The notes under the pieces were generated by a model, which did no database searches, had not been told where the DNA came from, and saw only the letters and a program-made list of their open reading frames with translations. Position numbers and translations under genes: made by a program. Below, piece by piece: positions 1 to 12,534 of a DNA stretch of 64,000 nt (the first letter of the stretch is position 1; the number at the start of each line of letters is the position of its first letter). This DNA is from Branchiostoma floridae (lineage: Eukaryota > Chordata > Leptocardii > Amphioxiformes > Branchiostomatidae): NCBI RefSeq assembly GCF_000003815.2, contig NC_049993.1, forward strand, positions 12,453,189 to 12,517,188, in the 5' to 3' direction.

Positions 1-3000
1 AAGAAAGATCCTCAGGGGATATGACGAAAACATTGCTTCGGGATCATGTTAACCCTGATGCCGAAGAACTGGCCTTTGCAGGCGCTTCCAGTAGTATGGA
101 TTTCATATTACTGTGCTCTCTTTATCCCTCCGTTGTAGCGTACCAGTGAGCACATATGGTGCATGCCAAAACACGGTAAAGTCACGTCCATTCAGTCTTG
201 CTTTGTTTACTATTCCGATCGCCTGTAGGTAAGAGTTATCTTCAGTTCCAGCCGGCTGGGTTTGGACGGCGCTTCCATTGCTTGTAAATGTCTTACAGAA
301 CAACAGAAGACGGGATGACGATTGCAGAAAACAAGGTGGCGTTGTTTGGAACAAGCCACCATAAAGGCAGATTGAAATAAGTCGTTTTGAGACCCCAATA
401 TCTCCTTGTACATTTACAGCTCTTTTAGATTTTATGCAGATGTCATTTACATCATACGTGTATGTGATATACAGGTTTAACTAACTTACAAATGTCTCAA
501 GTATGGTTATTTAGCACCACTGAATGATTTCATTTTTTTGCATCAATTGTATGAATTAGGACCATATTTGCGTTTCTGTTATCCGTTAGTGTTGTACCTA
601 TCTTTAATTACACATGGTAGATGTATTGAAATCTTGTTATTGAAAACACTAGAATTATCGAAAATTCCTTATACCTATTTCCTTATACGTATTTATATCT
701 ATCGATGGACTCACTTTGAGTCTCTTTCCAAATTATAAATGACACATGTTTGAATTGTCCTATCATGGAGCCGAAGACCTCTATTTTACATGGAGGTAAA
801 AACCTGCTGTTGCTATGCTCGAGCACATAGAGATAGACCATGATGGACCATCCTCTCCATATCATCTGTCACTGCCATGGGCAGGGATCTGACAGGAAAC
901 ATGCCTTTTGTGACCCCAGCGTACCCATTGTTGCCTGGCTGTCGGCATGCGCTGCCCTAGACGCACGGAGAGGAATGCCGGAACACCAGAAATCATCGCC
1001 TGAAATCATTTTTCTGCACCTCCGAAATAAGAAATTCCAGTTCATGCGTCGCTGTTTTATGCATGTAGTTTCACCGGTACCGAGAAAATGAATCGTTGTA
1101 GAGGATTCCGCATGGAGGCGCTTTTCATGTAGGACGTTACTGCAGACGTCTACATGCAATAACAATAAGGAGTGCCGCCTTTAAGAAAGCAAACAGTCAT
1201 TAGAGGGGGAAGAAGTCATGTGTGTTCACAACAGATAAAGTTTTACGATCTACGCTTTAAAGACCACAAACTTCAACTTGTACTTCAACTTGTACATCCT
1301 TCTACAAAGAAAGTAAATCAAAAGCACATTCTGCATCTAATGTACGTGAGTCAACTTAAGAAAACATTGAAATACAGCCAAGACTAAGAACCTATTTAGC
1401 TATCTTGTACGATTGTGGTTATACCTACACTCAGCAAAATACACATGCATGGTTTGATTATACAGTTTAGCACACATCAAAGATCTTTCTCGCGCGGCAC
1501 GTCTGTGATCATTAGAGTGTGACGGGAAGAACTCTTCAACTCTTAACGTGCCCATGAACTTGTGATGTATCGGGAAAAGTTCTTAATGGTCTTGATGGTG
1601 GGGAAGTCGTGCCGTGAATGCTACATCGGGATCCATTAGGAGAAGTCCTGTCGATCATCACGTTTGTGACTTATTCAAGTGTAAAGTTTGAAGAGAAGAA
1701 GGGACACTCTAGCATCTATGCCAGGTCATTATTTGCATAAATACATCTATAGAGAGGGGGACAGAGATCAACAGATCGAGAGAGAGACAGACAGACAGAG
1801 ACAAATAGATATCGTAATCCGTTTTTATCAATGTAAACTTTGGGAATGTACATGTCAAAACAATGACAGAAGAAACATGCTAAGATATAGACTTCCTCCC
1901 AAGTTCAAAAGAGCAAAACGAAACATATGGCGAATAACCTTGCACATTTTCTCAACAGATAACATTGCACATTTTCTCAACAGACCTATAGTACTTTGTT
2001 CTTTCGCGCCTGCGGGCCTTATCCGACTTTGGGTCGCTAGATATGTTGCTATTGCCGATCCGATGCCATAGCAACACACATATTTATAGTTATAACGGTC
2101 GCCCTTCCTGCTCCATGAATACAGATATAAGGGCGGATTTACACGCGCGCTTGCCGCTCTCCGCATCACCGCGACCTCTCTTGTCGTTTCTCCCCGCGCC
2201 ATTCCGTGTGACTCCGGGGCATGGCAGTTAGTAGTTGCAGATTGTATCAGTAATGGTAATGTCTGTAAAATGGGCAAGGCGACGTACTTCGGAGACAAGT
2301 TCATGCATGGAAAGTTCCTTCAAAGGCTGTTGGAGCGAGCCTATTAACCTTGAGAAGGCAAACTTGGGGACTGTGGGCTGCTGTCGGAAACGATTTGCAG
2401 TTCTTGTAATGACGTGTCTTTGGGAGTTAGTAAACTTGGAGGGAACTCGGTGGAAACTTTGCGGTTGGCGAATGGCTCAATGCAAAAGCTGTGGAACGAC
2501 AGAAGGAAGATTTGAACTCATTTCCGACCTGAAACAAGCTGAAATTACATGCTAACAAACCCCGCCCACTGAGCTTTCCTTAAGGTAAATTTCAATGTAT
2601 CAAGTATCAAATATATCTACCTATTAGTGTAAGTTCGTTTTTGACAGTATTTTTTGTGAGAATCTAGTTATATTTTCTTGGGGAAATGCAACAGCAAATA
2701 GGCAAAAGGAAATAGATTGGCGTTTCCGGACTTTCCATCATATTTTCATATAGCTTTTCAAGGCACATGTGATCATCCAGTGATAATATAATACGACATT
2801 CGAAAACCTTTATCCCATATTGTACAGATTTCATATGCACTCTGTACATTCAGAATTTGTACACTAAGATGTGAATAAATCGACTTAAAGGCGCAAGTAC
2901 TTCAGGCATAGTCTCGACCAGAATAACTACATCGACTGAGAAATAGTAAGGTTTGACCACATAGGAAGAATAATTTGCCAATGGCCACCCATAACCCCCA

Positions 3001-4624
3001 GGGAAGGCCTGATGGAGGCCCGAAGATGACATAAAGTTCAGTCCCGAAGACGACATAAAGCCCATCATAGTTTATGACTTAACGACCTCTCATAAGAGTA
3101 ACGTAGTCATAAACACATTACAAAATATGGCCATGTGATGTCAATGATTGCCATTTTCCGCGAAAACGTTATGTGCATCAAATCATTTTTGTCCGCGAGG
3201 GGTGCTGAGCGGAAAACCATTTTTTGAAAGATGGCTTTCATCCAAAAGCAATTCTGTACATAGTACTTCACCTTTTATTATATAACCTTATATGTACACG
3301 TCGTATCTTGTATGAAGTTGCCATTGTATCTAAAGACTGGAGGCGGTTTGGAAAGTATTTGTGAAGTCGCCAACTTGATCAGTCTGGTCTTATCAGTTAG
3401 GCCTAGAACAAATCGTAGGGCTAGACGTAAATGGCCGTTACCATTTGAGCGGCCGAAAAATGACTACATCTAGCCGCAGGGTCTTTTGAGGGACGTCGTT
3501 TGTCAAGTCGCCTATAACACGGGGTTACCAGCGTTCAGAACTAGAAAAAAATGCCTAGGCTGAAGAAACTCAAAGATATCTTTGATTGTAATGTTAGGAT
3601 GATTTACTACATTCAACAGGGTGATTGTGTGATTTACGACATCCTTATTTTGCGGCAGTCTAGACGTAATTTGCTGCAGGTGAACTAAGAGTTCCCCGCG
3701 ACTTTTCGATTTGCCGGGCAACATGTTACCTGAAAGAGTGCAGTGTCACGTAACGTTATCTCATTTGTCAAAGGAGCTAGAGGTTTTTCGGGGAAAGATG
3801 CCAAAATCAATGGGCGCGCAGATGTCATCTATGGAAACAGGTGGGTGTACGTGCGCCTAAACATACGGCTGGATCACGTGATTACATGCAAACTTGTCGC
3901 ATGTAATGAAAGTAGTTTTATCAACACAACAAAAAAGCACAATGACTTCCATATGGTCAACTACAAACTACAAAATAGAAATACAAAATAACATATGACG
4001 TACAACGGCTTGAAAACTGGCTCTGCAGTTGGTGTCCGCCAGAAAATTGAAATTTTGATTTTGTGGCTAAGAGATTGGTTCACTGACAGCTTTAGAATGC
4101 CTAATCTCATTGGTTTAGATATTTCCTCACTGGAGTCAACGACCTCAGCACAGTTGCAATGTTGTATATTCCGCAGAATAGCTTGCCTTCATCCTACACG
4201 TTGATGCTATTTTCTCTTATCTTTAACGTCATCGTTAGTTTTCATAGTTCATTTTCATCTTGAATGCGCCATTTTTCTTTCAAGACTGTCAAGATTAAAA
4301 GCTACCCACTGTCAATGACAAGTTTGAAGAAACCCTTTAGAATTGAGAGGTCAATGCTATAGATCTTTCAAACTCGTGATGGTAGATTTGAAAACCTCGG
4401 ATACAGTCTTAAGAGCATTACAGAGGACGTCCTGGTCGTTGTGCGACTGAAGAGTTCACATGGGCTTCAACTTTAAGGGCAATACACATTCATCATCCCC
4501 TAGAACGGCCACGGTTGCTGGCTGTGCCTAACCTGGATCGAAAGCTTATTCTCCTTTTATGACACAAACCGATATATTTTGCGAAAGGTTTGTAGTCATA
4601 GAAACATCTTGCTAGACAGATTAC
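1..4624. other. Intergenic, no gene recognised
   Basis: I see no convincing coding exon here. Open frames are short and lack recognisable domains. The longest, on the minus strand at about 1855-2304 and the plus strand at 2235-2555, show no family signature. Small repeats seen: a GA/CA-rich purine run (1751-1806), a 25-bp direct duplication containing TTGCACATTTTCTCAACAGA (about 1939-1985), a doubled CTTCAACTTGTA (about 1270-1295), and a 30-bp duplication around CCGAAGA(T/C)GACATAAAG (about 3018-3061). The stretch 2100-2225 is notably GC and CpG rich compared with its surroundings. A promoter or an old DNA transposon is possible there, but I could not define ends. Confidence 0.5.
2044..2076. 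promoter_or_regulatory. RFX/X-box-like inverted repeat
   Basis: Two perfect 9-bp arms, TGTTGCTAT and ATAGCAACA, are separated by 15 bp. Each arm contains GTTGCTA, close to the half-site bound by RFX-type winged-helix factors, whose usual X-box has half-sites only 1-3 bp apart. The wide spacing argues against a classical X-box. It sits next to the GC-rich block at 2100-2225, which is why a regulatory role is worth considering. It may equally be a chance palindrome or part of an old transposon. Confidence 0.25.
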
Positions 4625-4699
4625 ATGTATGTCCACGCATGTGGTTACCTAACTTCTAGTACCTTGACCTCCAGGTCGTTGGGAGGACAAGGTCGACAT

Positions 4700-7640
4700 A
4701 AACTTCAATATGGTTACACAAACTTCAATATCCATACTACATTCCAGAGAGTATGCAATGATAGTTTGGACAAATCGAAAAGTCGTTTTATTTATGCAAA
4801 AGAAGTCACTGAAAACAAAGACAAATAAACAAACAAAGAAACCCACAAAAAGCGGTAAGAAAAACAAAGTCTGGTTTGATCAATGCTGCTGGTCTTCACG
4901 CCAACGTTTAAAAAGGCTGTCACTAGCATTGAAAAAAGAACCCTGGCTAAAAGAAATTAGATGCAAATATTTCACAGCTTTGCGTGATTACAAGAAACTG
5001 ATCAAACAGCGTAAACAGAAGTACAATTCTGACCTTCTATCAAAATTGGAAGAATTTAACAAAAACAATCCAAAGGAATTTTGGTCACTTTTAAAACATT
5101 TGGACAAAGAAATCAATGGAAAACACAACAAAAATACTTGCGATCCCAATATAACATCTGAAGAATGGATACATCACTTTACAAGCTTAAATAATTTGAT
5201 AAAAGACAACAGTTTTGATACTATCTTCGAAAAAACAGTCACTGAATACCTTAATCAGTTAGATGATCATACCCCAAACCCGTTAGATTTCCCATTCACT
5301 CCAGTGGAAGTCTTAAATGGTTTGAAATTATTAAAAACGGCAAAAGCTTCCGGTATTGACTCAATCTCAAATGAAATGTTAAAGTATGGTGCAAAACATC
5401 TTTGTCAACCTTTAGTGAGTCTATTCAATACTATACTTAATAAAGGCACCTTTCCTTCCAACTGGAATACAAGCATTCTTACGCCAATACATAAATCAGG
5501 TGATAAATGTAATGCAGACAACTATCGAGGAATAGCGATTTCTAGTTGTCTATCCAAATTATTCACACTCATTCTAAACAACAGGCTACAAAACTTTGCA
5601 GAAAGAAATAAACTTCTAGACGACACCCAGTTTGGGTTCCGGAAAAGATGTAGAACCTCTGACAATATTTTTATCTTAAAATCTCTAATAGACAAATACA
5701 CAAAGAAAAAAGGCGGGAAATTATTTGTATGCTTTGTTGACATGAGGAAGGCATTTGACAGTGTCTGGCGAGATGGGCTATTCTATAAGTTGCATAAATG
5801 TGGTATTGGAGGAAATTTCTTTAATATTATAAAATCCATGTATAATGATGTGAAGTATGCAGTTAGATTAGATAATGGATTATCAAACTCTTTTCCTTCT
5901 GTATGCGGAGTAAGGCAGGGATGTAATCTTAGTCCTTTATTATTTAATTTATTCATCAATGATATATCTAAGTGCTTTGACCCCACAAAATGTGATCCTG
6001 CAGTCCTAACCTCAAAATCTCTAAATTGTTTATCCTGGGCAGACGATCTCGCTCTGATTTCATCGTCAAAACAAGGGCTACAGCATTGTATTGACTGCCT
6101 AGAAAAATATTGTAAGAAATGGAAGCTATCTGTCAATGTCTCAAAAACCAAGGTAGTTGTTTTTGGCAAAGGTACTAATAAGAATAACAAAGACAAATTC
6201 CATATTTATGGCAAAAATATAGAAATCACTGACAGCTATACATACCTCGGAATTCCTTTCACATCTTCCGGAAAATTCAAAACCGCCAGGAAATATTTGA
6301 AAACCAAAGCAATGAGAGCACTTTTCAAACTCAAGGCTCTTTTATTCTCCAATAAGGACATTTCAATCAATCTCGGAAAAAATCTATTCGACAAATTCGT
6401 AAAACCCATCTTTATGTACTGTTCAGAAATCACATGCTTTGACCGTTTTTCTAAAAGTATAAGAATCATTGTATCTCATACCAATAACATCTGTGAATCC
6501 TCCTCAAAGGTTTTTTCTACTTTACTTAAAAAACTTGACATTCAAGACAACTTTCCAGCTACCATTAGAAAAACCACATCTTCTGCATTGAATAGTACTT
6601 ATGTTGTATGTTTGGAAAGAAATACAGATAAAGAAACACTACTGCGTCATGCCAATAACCAAATTTTACAAGAGAACGGCTTCCAAATTATAAACCTAGA
6701 TTCAAATCAACAAATTCCAGAATTTGACTACATTGACATGCGCTTCCAAAAATTTCTGTTAGGCATTCATGCCAAAGCCTCAAACGATGGTGTCAGGGGA
6801 GAACTGGGAACTTTCCCAGCTATGATTGATGCCGAAATGCAACTTGTTAAATATTGGCATCGTTTAGTTAACTTGCCCGAAGATGCCCTTCTTCGTGAGA
6901 CTTACAATACTGTTTCATTCGGAGAACATGATTGGATTGTCCACGTAAAAAATATCCTAAATTACCAAGGCTTTGGACACATATGGCTGAACCCGAGATC
7001 ATACCACATAGATACAATCAACACTCAGTTACGACAACGTTTACAAGATATATACGTGCAAAATTGGCATTCCTCTATTCGAACCAATTCTAAACTCTCC
7101 TCTCTTTCTACATTGAATAAGCACTACAAGCAAGAAAATTACATTTCAACCATAAAGAGCCTTGACATTCGTAGGGCAATCACACAACTCAGAATTAGCT
7201 GTCACAAATTAAATATAGAAACCGGGAGATTCAAAAAAATCCCTATCGACCAGAGGGTTTGCCCATTCTGTCCAGAGTTAATTGAAGACGAATATCACTT
7301 TATGATTGTATGTCCCAAATATTCTGAAATACGCAATTCTCTATACAGAAGGTTGTCATTTTATACACAAGGATTTATCTCAATGGACCTGAAGTGCAAA
7401 TTCAAATACATCATGACATGTGACAATCCCTGCATGGCAGATATAGGAAAATATATTAAAGAAGGTTTGGATATTAGAAACTCCTCAACTGATTGTAAAA
7501 GCTTCCAATGATTGTAAGAAGCTTATCCCATACTACAACTCCTGTATTAGTTAGTTAAGCTATAGAACTGTAGTTATGTAGATGCCATACTTTGTACCTC
7601 GTACAATTGTTGTGCAATAAAGTTATACATATTTATGAGG
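4700..7640 (+). mobile_element. LINE retrotransposon copy (5' truncated)
   Basis: The element spans the RT ORF and a short 3' UTR of about 120 bp after the stop at 7511. The UTR holds TTGTGCAATAAAGTTATAC with a polyadenylation signal AATAAA at 7616-7621, the kind of short 3' end typical of CR1/L2/Jockey-like LINEs. No long poly(A) tail is seen. The 5' boundary is not sharp: coding similarity becomes convincing from about 4850. A 12-bp direct repeat AAACTTCAATAT at 4698-4709 and 4719-4730 lies at the probable 5' junction, but I found no matching copy at the 3' end, so the target-site duplication is unresolved. Confidence 0.75.
4710..7511 (+). CDS. LINE non-LTR retrotransposon ORF2-like protein (RT + zinc knuckle), 5' truncated
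   Basis: Uninterrupted 933-codon ORF encoding a non-LTR retrotransposon reverse transcriptase, the enzyme for target-primed reverse transcription. A lysine-rich leader (about residues 1-55) joins a helical linker (60-120) with a W-F-D motif. The RT domain starts near A213-S-G-I-D. The palm carries F342-V-D-M-R-K-A-F-D (first catalytic Asp 344), G400-V-R-Q-G, and the active site W443-A-D-D, where Trp replaces the usual Tyr or Phe. A C-terminal C851-x2-C854-x8-H863-x4-C868 knuckle follows. Full-length relatives of the Jockey/CR1/L2-like groups carry an AP-like endonuclease upstream. None is visible here, so this copy is probably truncated at its 5' end, and the ATG at 4710 is only the first Met in frame and may not be an original start. 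The lack of stops suggests a recent insertion. Clade assignment by eye is uncertain. Confidence 0.9.
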   Translation: MVTQTSISILHSREYAMIVWTNRKVVLFMQKKSLKTKTNKQTKKPTKSGKKNKVWFDQCCWSSRQRLKRLSLALKKEPWLKEIRCKYFTALRDYKKLIKQRKQKYNSDLLSKLEEFNKNNPKEFWSLLKHLDKEINGKHNKNTCDPNITSEEWIHHFTSLNNLIKDNSFDTIFEKTVTEYLNQLDDHTPNPLDFPFTPVEVLNGLKLLKTAKASGIDSISNEMLKYGAKHLCQPLVSLFNTILNKGTFPSNWNTSILTPIHKSGDKCNADNYRGIAISSCLSKLFTLILNNRLQNFAERNKLLDDTQFGFRKRCRTSDNIFILKSLIDKYTKKKGGKLFVCFVDMRKAFDSVWRDGLFYKLHKCGIGGNFFNIIKSMYNDVKYAVRLDNGLSNSFPSVCGVRQGCNLSPLLFNLFINDISKCFDPTKCDPAVLTSKSLNCLSWADDLALISSSKQGLQHCIDCLEKYCKKWKLSVNVSKTKVVVFGKGTNKNNKDKFHIYGKNIEITDSYTYLGIPFTSSGKFKTARKYLKTKAMRALFKLKALLFSNKDISINLGKNLFDKFVKPIFMYCSEITCFDRFSKSIRIIVSHTNNICESSSKVFSTLLKKLDIQDNFPATIRKTTSSALNSTYVVCLERNTDKETLLRHANNQILQENGFQIINLDSNQQIPEFDYIDMRFQKFLLGIHAKASNDGVRGELGTFPAMIDAEMQLVKYWHRLVNLPEDALLRETYNTVSFGEHDWIVHVKNILNYQGFGHIWLNPRSYHIDTINTQLRQRLQDIYVQNWHSSIRTNSKLSSLSTLNKHYKQENYISTIKSLDIRRAITQLRISCHKLNIETGRFKKIPIDQRVCPFCPELIEDEYHFMIVCPKYSEIRNSLYRRLSFYTQGFISMDLKCKFKYIMTCDNPCMADIGKYIKEGLDIRNSSTDCKSFQ

Positions 7641-9185
7641 AAGTATGAGTGAGTCCGATTTAAGTTCGAGTTTCAAAACTTTCTAATTGTTGCATGACAC
7701 ACTCTTGCGGTCAATAATGTACGCACATGCACGGGTGACCAATTTCCTTTCCAAGTAACCGTGAGATGGAAATTGATTTTCAGAAATGAGTTTCAACTTA
7801 TCTGTTTTTGTCCTTTGCCCGGCAACAGCCACGCATGAACCTCTGGAGGCATATGGTTTCTTTTGATACGTACCAGAATGGTATTTGATATCATATACAA
7901 TGACCTATCGGAAGATTAGAGGTATAAGGTGAATGTCCATGGATACTGTGGGTCGATCTCTTCTTCACCACAGACCTACCAACTAACTCAAGATGTTTCT
8001 TGAGGTCAAATCGATGGACCGTTATCTTGGAGTTCTTTCTTTATGTCCTTTTTGGGTATTTTGTACGTGTAAATGTCATGCTACCTAACAGACTACCAAC
8101 AACTTTGTATTCATGTCTCTCCAATAACAGTTACAATACTGCACACCAAAAGGGTGTTATGATCTAGTTGACACCATGTAGTTATATTAGGGTCTATGAA
8201 TCCTTCTGCAAAAGGTAGAATGCAGATGCGGCCGCGAGCCGCAATGTCAATGTTAGTAGATCCCAGCATGACATTGTGCATTCTAGCGTTACTGAAGTAA
8301 AACATTCGGACCAACAATCACTTCTGATGATGCAATTGCAATGACAGCGGCAATCCACAATACTTTTTTCACTATTACTTTATTTATTTATTTTACCAGG
8401 AACATACAACTCAGGTCAGACTAGATTTATGCTGAACTACCTCAGAATTCATAATCATTTCTTGATTTGCTTTTATACTTCATAGTGTGTTTTCTATCGT
8501 AACTGTCTACGTCTTTTCCATATCGTAACTATCTATGGTTCACCATTCCACTGTCTGACTCTTTCATTGTGTGTGTCGCTCTTTAATTTAAACCATGGCT
8601 AAAGTTCTCCGTAAAGACCTTGACACTACTCCCAGTATTGCTCTTATATGACCAAGCGGGGTGCTCTTGTGGCCCAACCGATCATCCATGTCTCTGTGTA
8701 CCTTTGATGAGGTCAAATATCATCTTGTTGAAATCGTGTGGGAGGACGGCCAGTAAAATCTCCTCTGCTCCACGTAACCTTGAGCCCACTGAAGCGGAGT
8801 AGACGCCACGGGAGACAACTCCCTGTCCATTTGAGACGACCTAACATGCACTTAGCCGACTTAATCACATTCTCCTGGTGATGCAGAAAAGACAGTAATC
8901 GAATCAGCCTTCGAAGGTATATAGCGTCCAAGTATCTAGTACGCTCCTATGACTATGTGCAGTAGCATGAAACGACTCTCAGTGTCTAGCTTGAACTACT
9001 AATTGATAGGCTATCTCTGTCTCGATCTTATTTCTTGTCAATAATTGCATCAGAGACACGAAGTCTTCAAAGGCAGACTACCGCCTCAATGAGGCATCTA
9101 GGGCATCTTAAATTGCAGTAATCACTGTAACACTTAAACGACTGTGTGGCAAAGGTTGTGAAGTTTTTAAGAATCTGAGATAGTT
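7640..9185. other. Intergenic, no gene recognised
   Basis: No coding exon or clear repeat apart from the A-rich retroelement-type tail on the minus strand near 8377-8440. It ends at the assembly gap. Confidence 0.5.
8377..8440 (-). repeat. Probable retroelement 3' tail (minus strand)
   Basis: Read on the minus strand this stretch gives TTCCTGGTAAAATAAATAAA followed by further AAAT units. A CCTGG(T)-AAATAAATAAA terminus is a common 3' end of non-LTR elements in invertebrate genomes. The body upstream (minus strand, higher coordinates) is too decayed for me to identify a coding region, so this is a tail fragment only. Confidence 0.4.
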
Positions 9186-9285
9186 NNNNNNNNNNNNNNN
9201 NNNNNNNNNNNNNNNNNNNNNNNNNNNNNNNNNNNNNNNNNNNNNNNNNNNNNNNNNNNNNNNNNNNNNNNNNNNNNNNNNNNNN
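9186..9285. other. Assembly gap (100 N)
   Basis: Exactly 100 unknown bases. A round length of 100 is the usual placeholder for a gap of unknown size, so distance across it should not be trusted. Confidence 0.98.
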
Positions 9286-9492
9286 TGAGAGGTGTCCATT
9301 GAAATGCCAATATCGTTACTAGAAGGGTACTCACACACATTTAACACATCGTGCTATGCATATGCACATGCACGTGGCTGCTGTCATCGTCAATTGCATG
9401 CGCGCGGAAAAAGCATGGCGTTTTCAAGTAGGTGGTAGTAGCGCAACGTGATGTTTTCAGCCCGAAGATCTCCCATACACGGGACCGCCAAC

Positions 9493-9701
9493 TAAAGGTG
9501 GTATCTCACTGCACTTGGGTCACCGGTGCGGCACTGCGGGTTTCGTTCACTGCGGCACTGTTGTGTTGTGTTCTTATCTTCATCGATTTTTTATAACCTA
9601 GATATTGCGTTCTTTACCTCTGTAATTCGTTGAGTAATTTTTCGAACCCCACATGCACAGTGCCGCACCGGTGCCCCAAGTGCAGTGAGATACCACCTTT
9701 A
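9493..9701. mobile_element. MITE with about 44-bp terminal inverted repeats
   Basis: Left end TAAAGGTGGTATCTCACTGC continues for about 44 bp and matches the reverse complement of the right end (about 9658-9701) with a single mismatch (GGGTCACC versus GGGGCACC). The total is about 209 bp with no coding potential. Reading the terminal TA as the target duplication gives TIRs that start AAGGTGG, compatible with a TA-targeting superfamily, but the duplication is too short to prove this. The left half of a second family member ends the window at 63943-64000. Confidence 0.8.
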
Positions 9702-12494
9702 ACGTCCACATCCGAAAGGACGAATGCAAGCCCTAATAACCTTGCCCTAGCGGGGTTTGGAGTACATGTGATATTCGTTACTCATACGGATAAGTTTCCT
9801 TGTTCATACTCACATAGAATTTCATCTAGGTTTACATAATAAGCAAGTAGCACTCTTGTGCTCGTTTTTCTCAACTAAGTTAACGATATTCTCATTCTAA
9901 GCGGCACGCTATCTAAGACATTGGGACGGCTTATTTATCACCCGGAACACTCTTCAAGACACGACCTCCTTATCTGCACTGGTGCAACCGATAGTCTGCC
10001 TGAAAATGTATGACTTTCAAAATCAATCATAACAACGAATAAGAAGAAGTCAATGCTAGAGAATTACACTTTGTGCACCAGCAACCTAATGTTTGCTTTA
10101 TCATAGTTTTCCCGCATGTTTGAGATAGATTGCACTAATGTGTATCATAAGAGTCTTCTTTCGGAATAGTTCCCTCACATGAACATAACCGTGCTTAGAA
10201 TAAGAGAAAACTTTGATGAAGATAGAAGCTACGAAGTTATCCCACATATATCAAAACGAAATGGATATTCGAGTTCAGATTTTATGTTGGTATAAATAGA
10301 CAACGAATAATAACGAACAGGCTTTACAGTCACAGAAAATACGTGCAATGATAGAAGACCCATTTATCTCCCTTTGTTAAGTACATATAGATTATGGACT
10401 TCATCATCAGAAGGATATGGACCACCTCATCACCGCATGGCTTCAACCAGCAGTCTGTATGTCAGGATTTAGAACTCCATTAGGTAGATTTAGATAGGAT
10501 TAAGAACTCTATTAGGCGTCTTTTATTCCACAGGCATCGGTAACAAAAACTTTATACTCGGAAGGTTTGCTTGAGGAATACATTCTGCCCGCGATTCAGA
10601 CATCCCCCTCATAAATCCACAGGTGAGGTATGGAATAAGTAAAAATTCATAGTAAGTGGTTGGCGATGAGTTGATGTGGCCGTAGGGTAGGGGAGATGGT
10701 TCACTCAGAACGTGATGTAAAATGAATTCTAAGACTAAAATTCTAACACAATCCGTGAGGTGAAGTAAAAAAACTGTTGCGCTGGTGCTGGTGCAATCTA
10801 TGAGAAATGCCTTACAGGCAACTAACTATAGATTTATAATTCATAAAACTGCGTCGTGGCCCTGCGATGATACGGTAATAATTGGATTGCATTTATGTCT
10901 TTGTTTCTAATCTTGAATACATTCTACGCTAGAAGCATGAATCGGGTTTGTTTTCGCGATATTTCAATGAGATGGTATCGCAGACGCCATCTTGAATTGC
11001 AGGTTTATTACCGATAGCAGGTGCGCCGAGACTATTCATTGCACCTGTCATATAAGATTAAGCACAGAACCATTCTCTTCGTAATTAGTGTGACTGTCGG
11101 CAATAAATCAGTTTTAGCCTTTAGGCGTCTCAATAATACTAATATGTAATAATAATAATGGCTCTTCTTGTAGTCAGATACAGACGTTAGTTTTCTACAA
11201 ATGCACACACAACACACACACACACACACACAACACACACACACACACACATACACACACACACGTGTACAGGCAGACATGCAAACCATGTATATGTGTA
11301 TATATGTACTTTCATAATTTCTGCACATTAAACGTAATATATCTAAAAGTGTATGAGATTGTGAGAATCATTACAAAAACTTTAAGTGTACGGAAAAGGA
11401 TTTATAGCTTGTTTCGTTGAAAACAAAGCTCGGTAACAAGATGACAAGGACAAATAAAAGAAAAGCCTAAGATCGTTGAAAATGTTACCGGTGTCGTCAG
11501 ACCACATTACAAGACGAATCAGTATACCATTCACGTCTTAAAGAAGCCAAATACTTCCATTAAATTCATGCTACCGCATGCCCGCACCGATCCTCCTGAG
11601 ACGAATCAAATGCGAAGTCTGCTTCAATGCAAATAAAGGTTCCACACTGCCACATCTGTGCCGCAACCCTCTGTGTACAATTACCATTCAAGGCGTGAGT
11701 CATCATCGACATACGGCCTTTAAGCCATGGCCGCTTGGGACCGGCGCTGTTCTTTAGTAACTCCTTTATCGCTGACAGTCCTGCACATTGTGGCCATCGA
11801 CCGAGAATAACACCTGATCCCATCCTAAACGTTTGACATCAATTTTACGTGTTTACAATCTCCGACGGAAAAAGTTTTCCCCTTGTTCAGCAAGTGTCAA
11901 AAGTTTGACCCTCTTTCACGTTCAGCGTAAGTATGTTTGATATTCAGCACGCCTCGGGCACACGGTCTGCGGCTGAAGTCTATTGAACAGTTGTGGAACA
12001 TTGCCAACTCTTTCTAGATTTGCAACATGAATTCAACGCAGTACTAGGTATTTCTAAGATAGTCTTTTGCGACATGTAAGTAGAGCTTCATGCATTATCA
12101 CGTGCCAGACCCGTATAAATGACATGCAGCCATCTGATATAAAGTCTCTCCAACAACTCAGAGGGTGTCTGACATCAACGTCTGATCCTACCAGGCGCCC
12201 CACTTCGCCGTGCATCTCTCCTGAGTTGTGAATTGATGGCATACTTGATTGTGACCAAGATAAAGCGAGCAAACTTTGTCATTAAGAAGCAATTTTCTGC
12301 TTGCCTCCTAGCTGTTCGGTTGATATCAACGATCCGTTCCTCCCACTATAATTCAGTGTCAGATAACAAATAACTGATACTCTTGACCTTCCTTATCTGC
12401 CATTGAAGTATTGGTACCAGCTGCCGTGTAGCAAAGGTTTCGAGTTTTCACCAAATGAAGTCGTGTTCTAGGCCATAGGGGTTGGACAACTGAC
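9702..12494. other. Intergenic, no gene recognised
   Basis: No supported exon. Small features only: a doubled GGATT(T/A)AGAACTC(C/T)ATTAGG at about 10463-10483 and 10497-10517, and the CA microsatellite listed separately. Confidence 0.5.
11204..11264. repeat. (CA)n microsatellite, interrupted
   Basis: About 60 bp of CA dinucleotides with two AA interruptions and one AT interruption, so a compound, partly decayed array. Confidence 0.95.
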
Positions 12495-12534
12495 AAGTAT
12501 ATATTCCTAATACTTCATTTTATCTGAAGTTTGA

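Noticed and set aside
1855-2304. 149-codon minus-strand open frame
   Set aside because: No domain, no splice context and overlaps repeats (the 25-bp duplication) and the GC-rich block. Length alone is not evidence.
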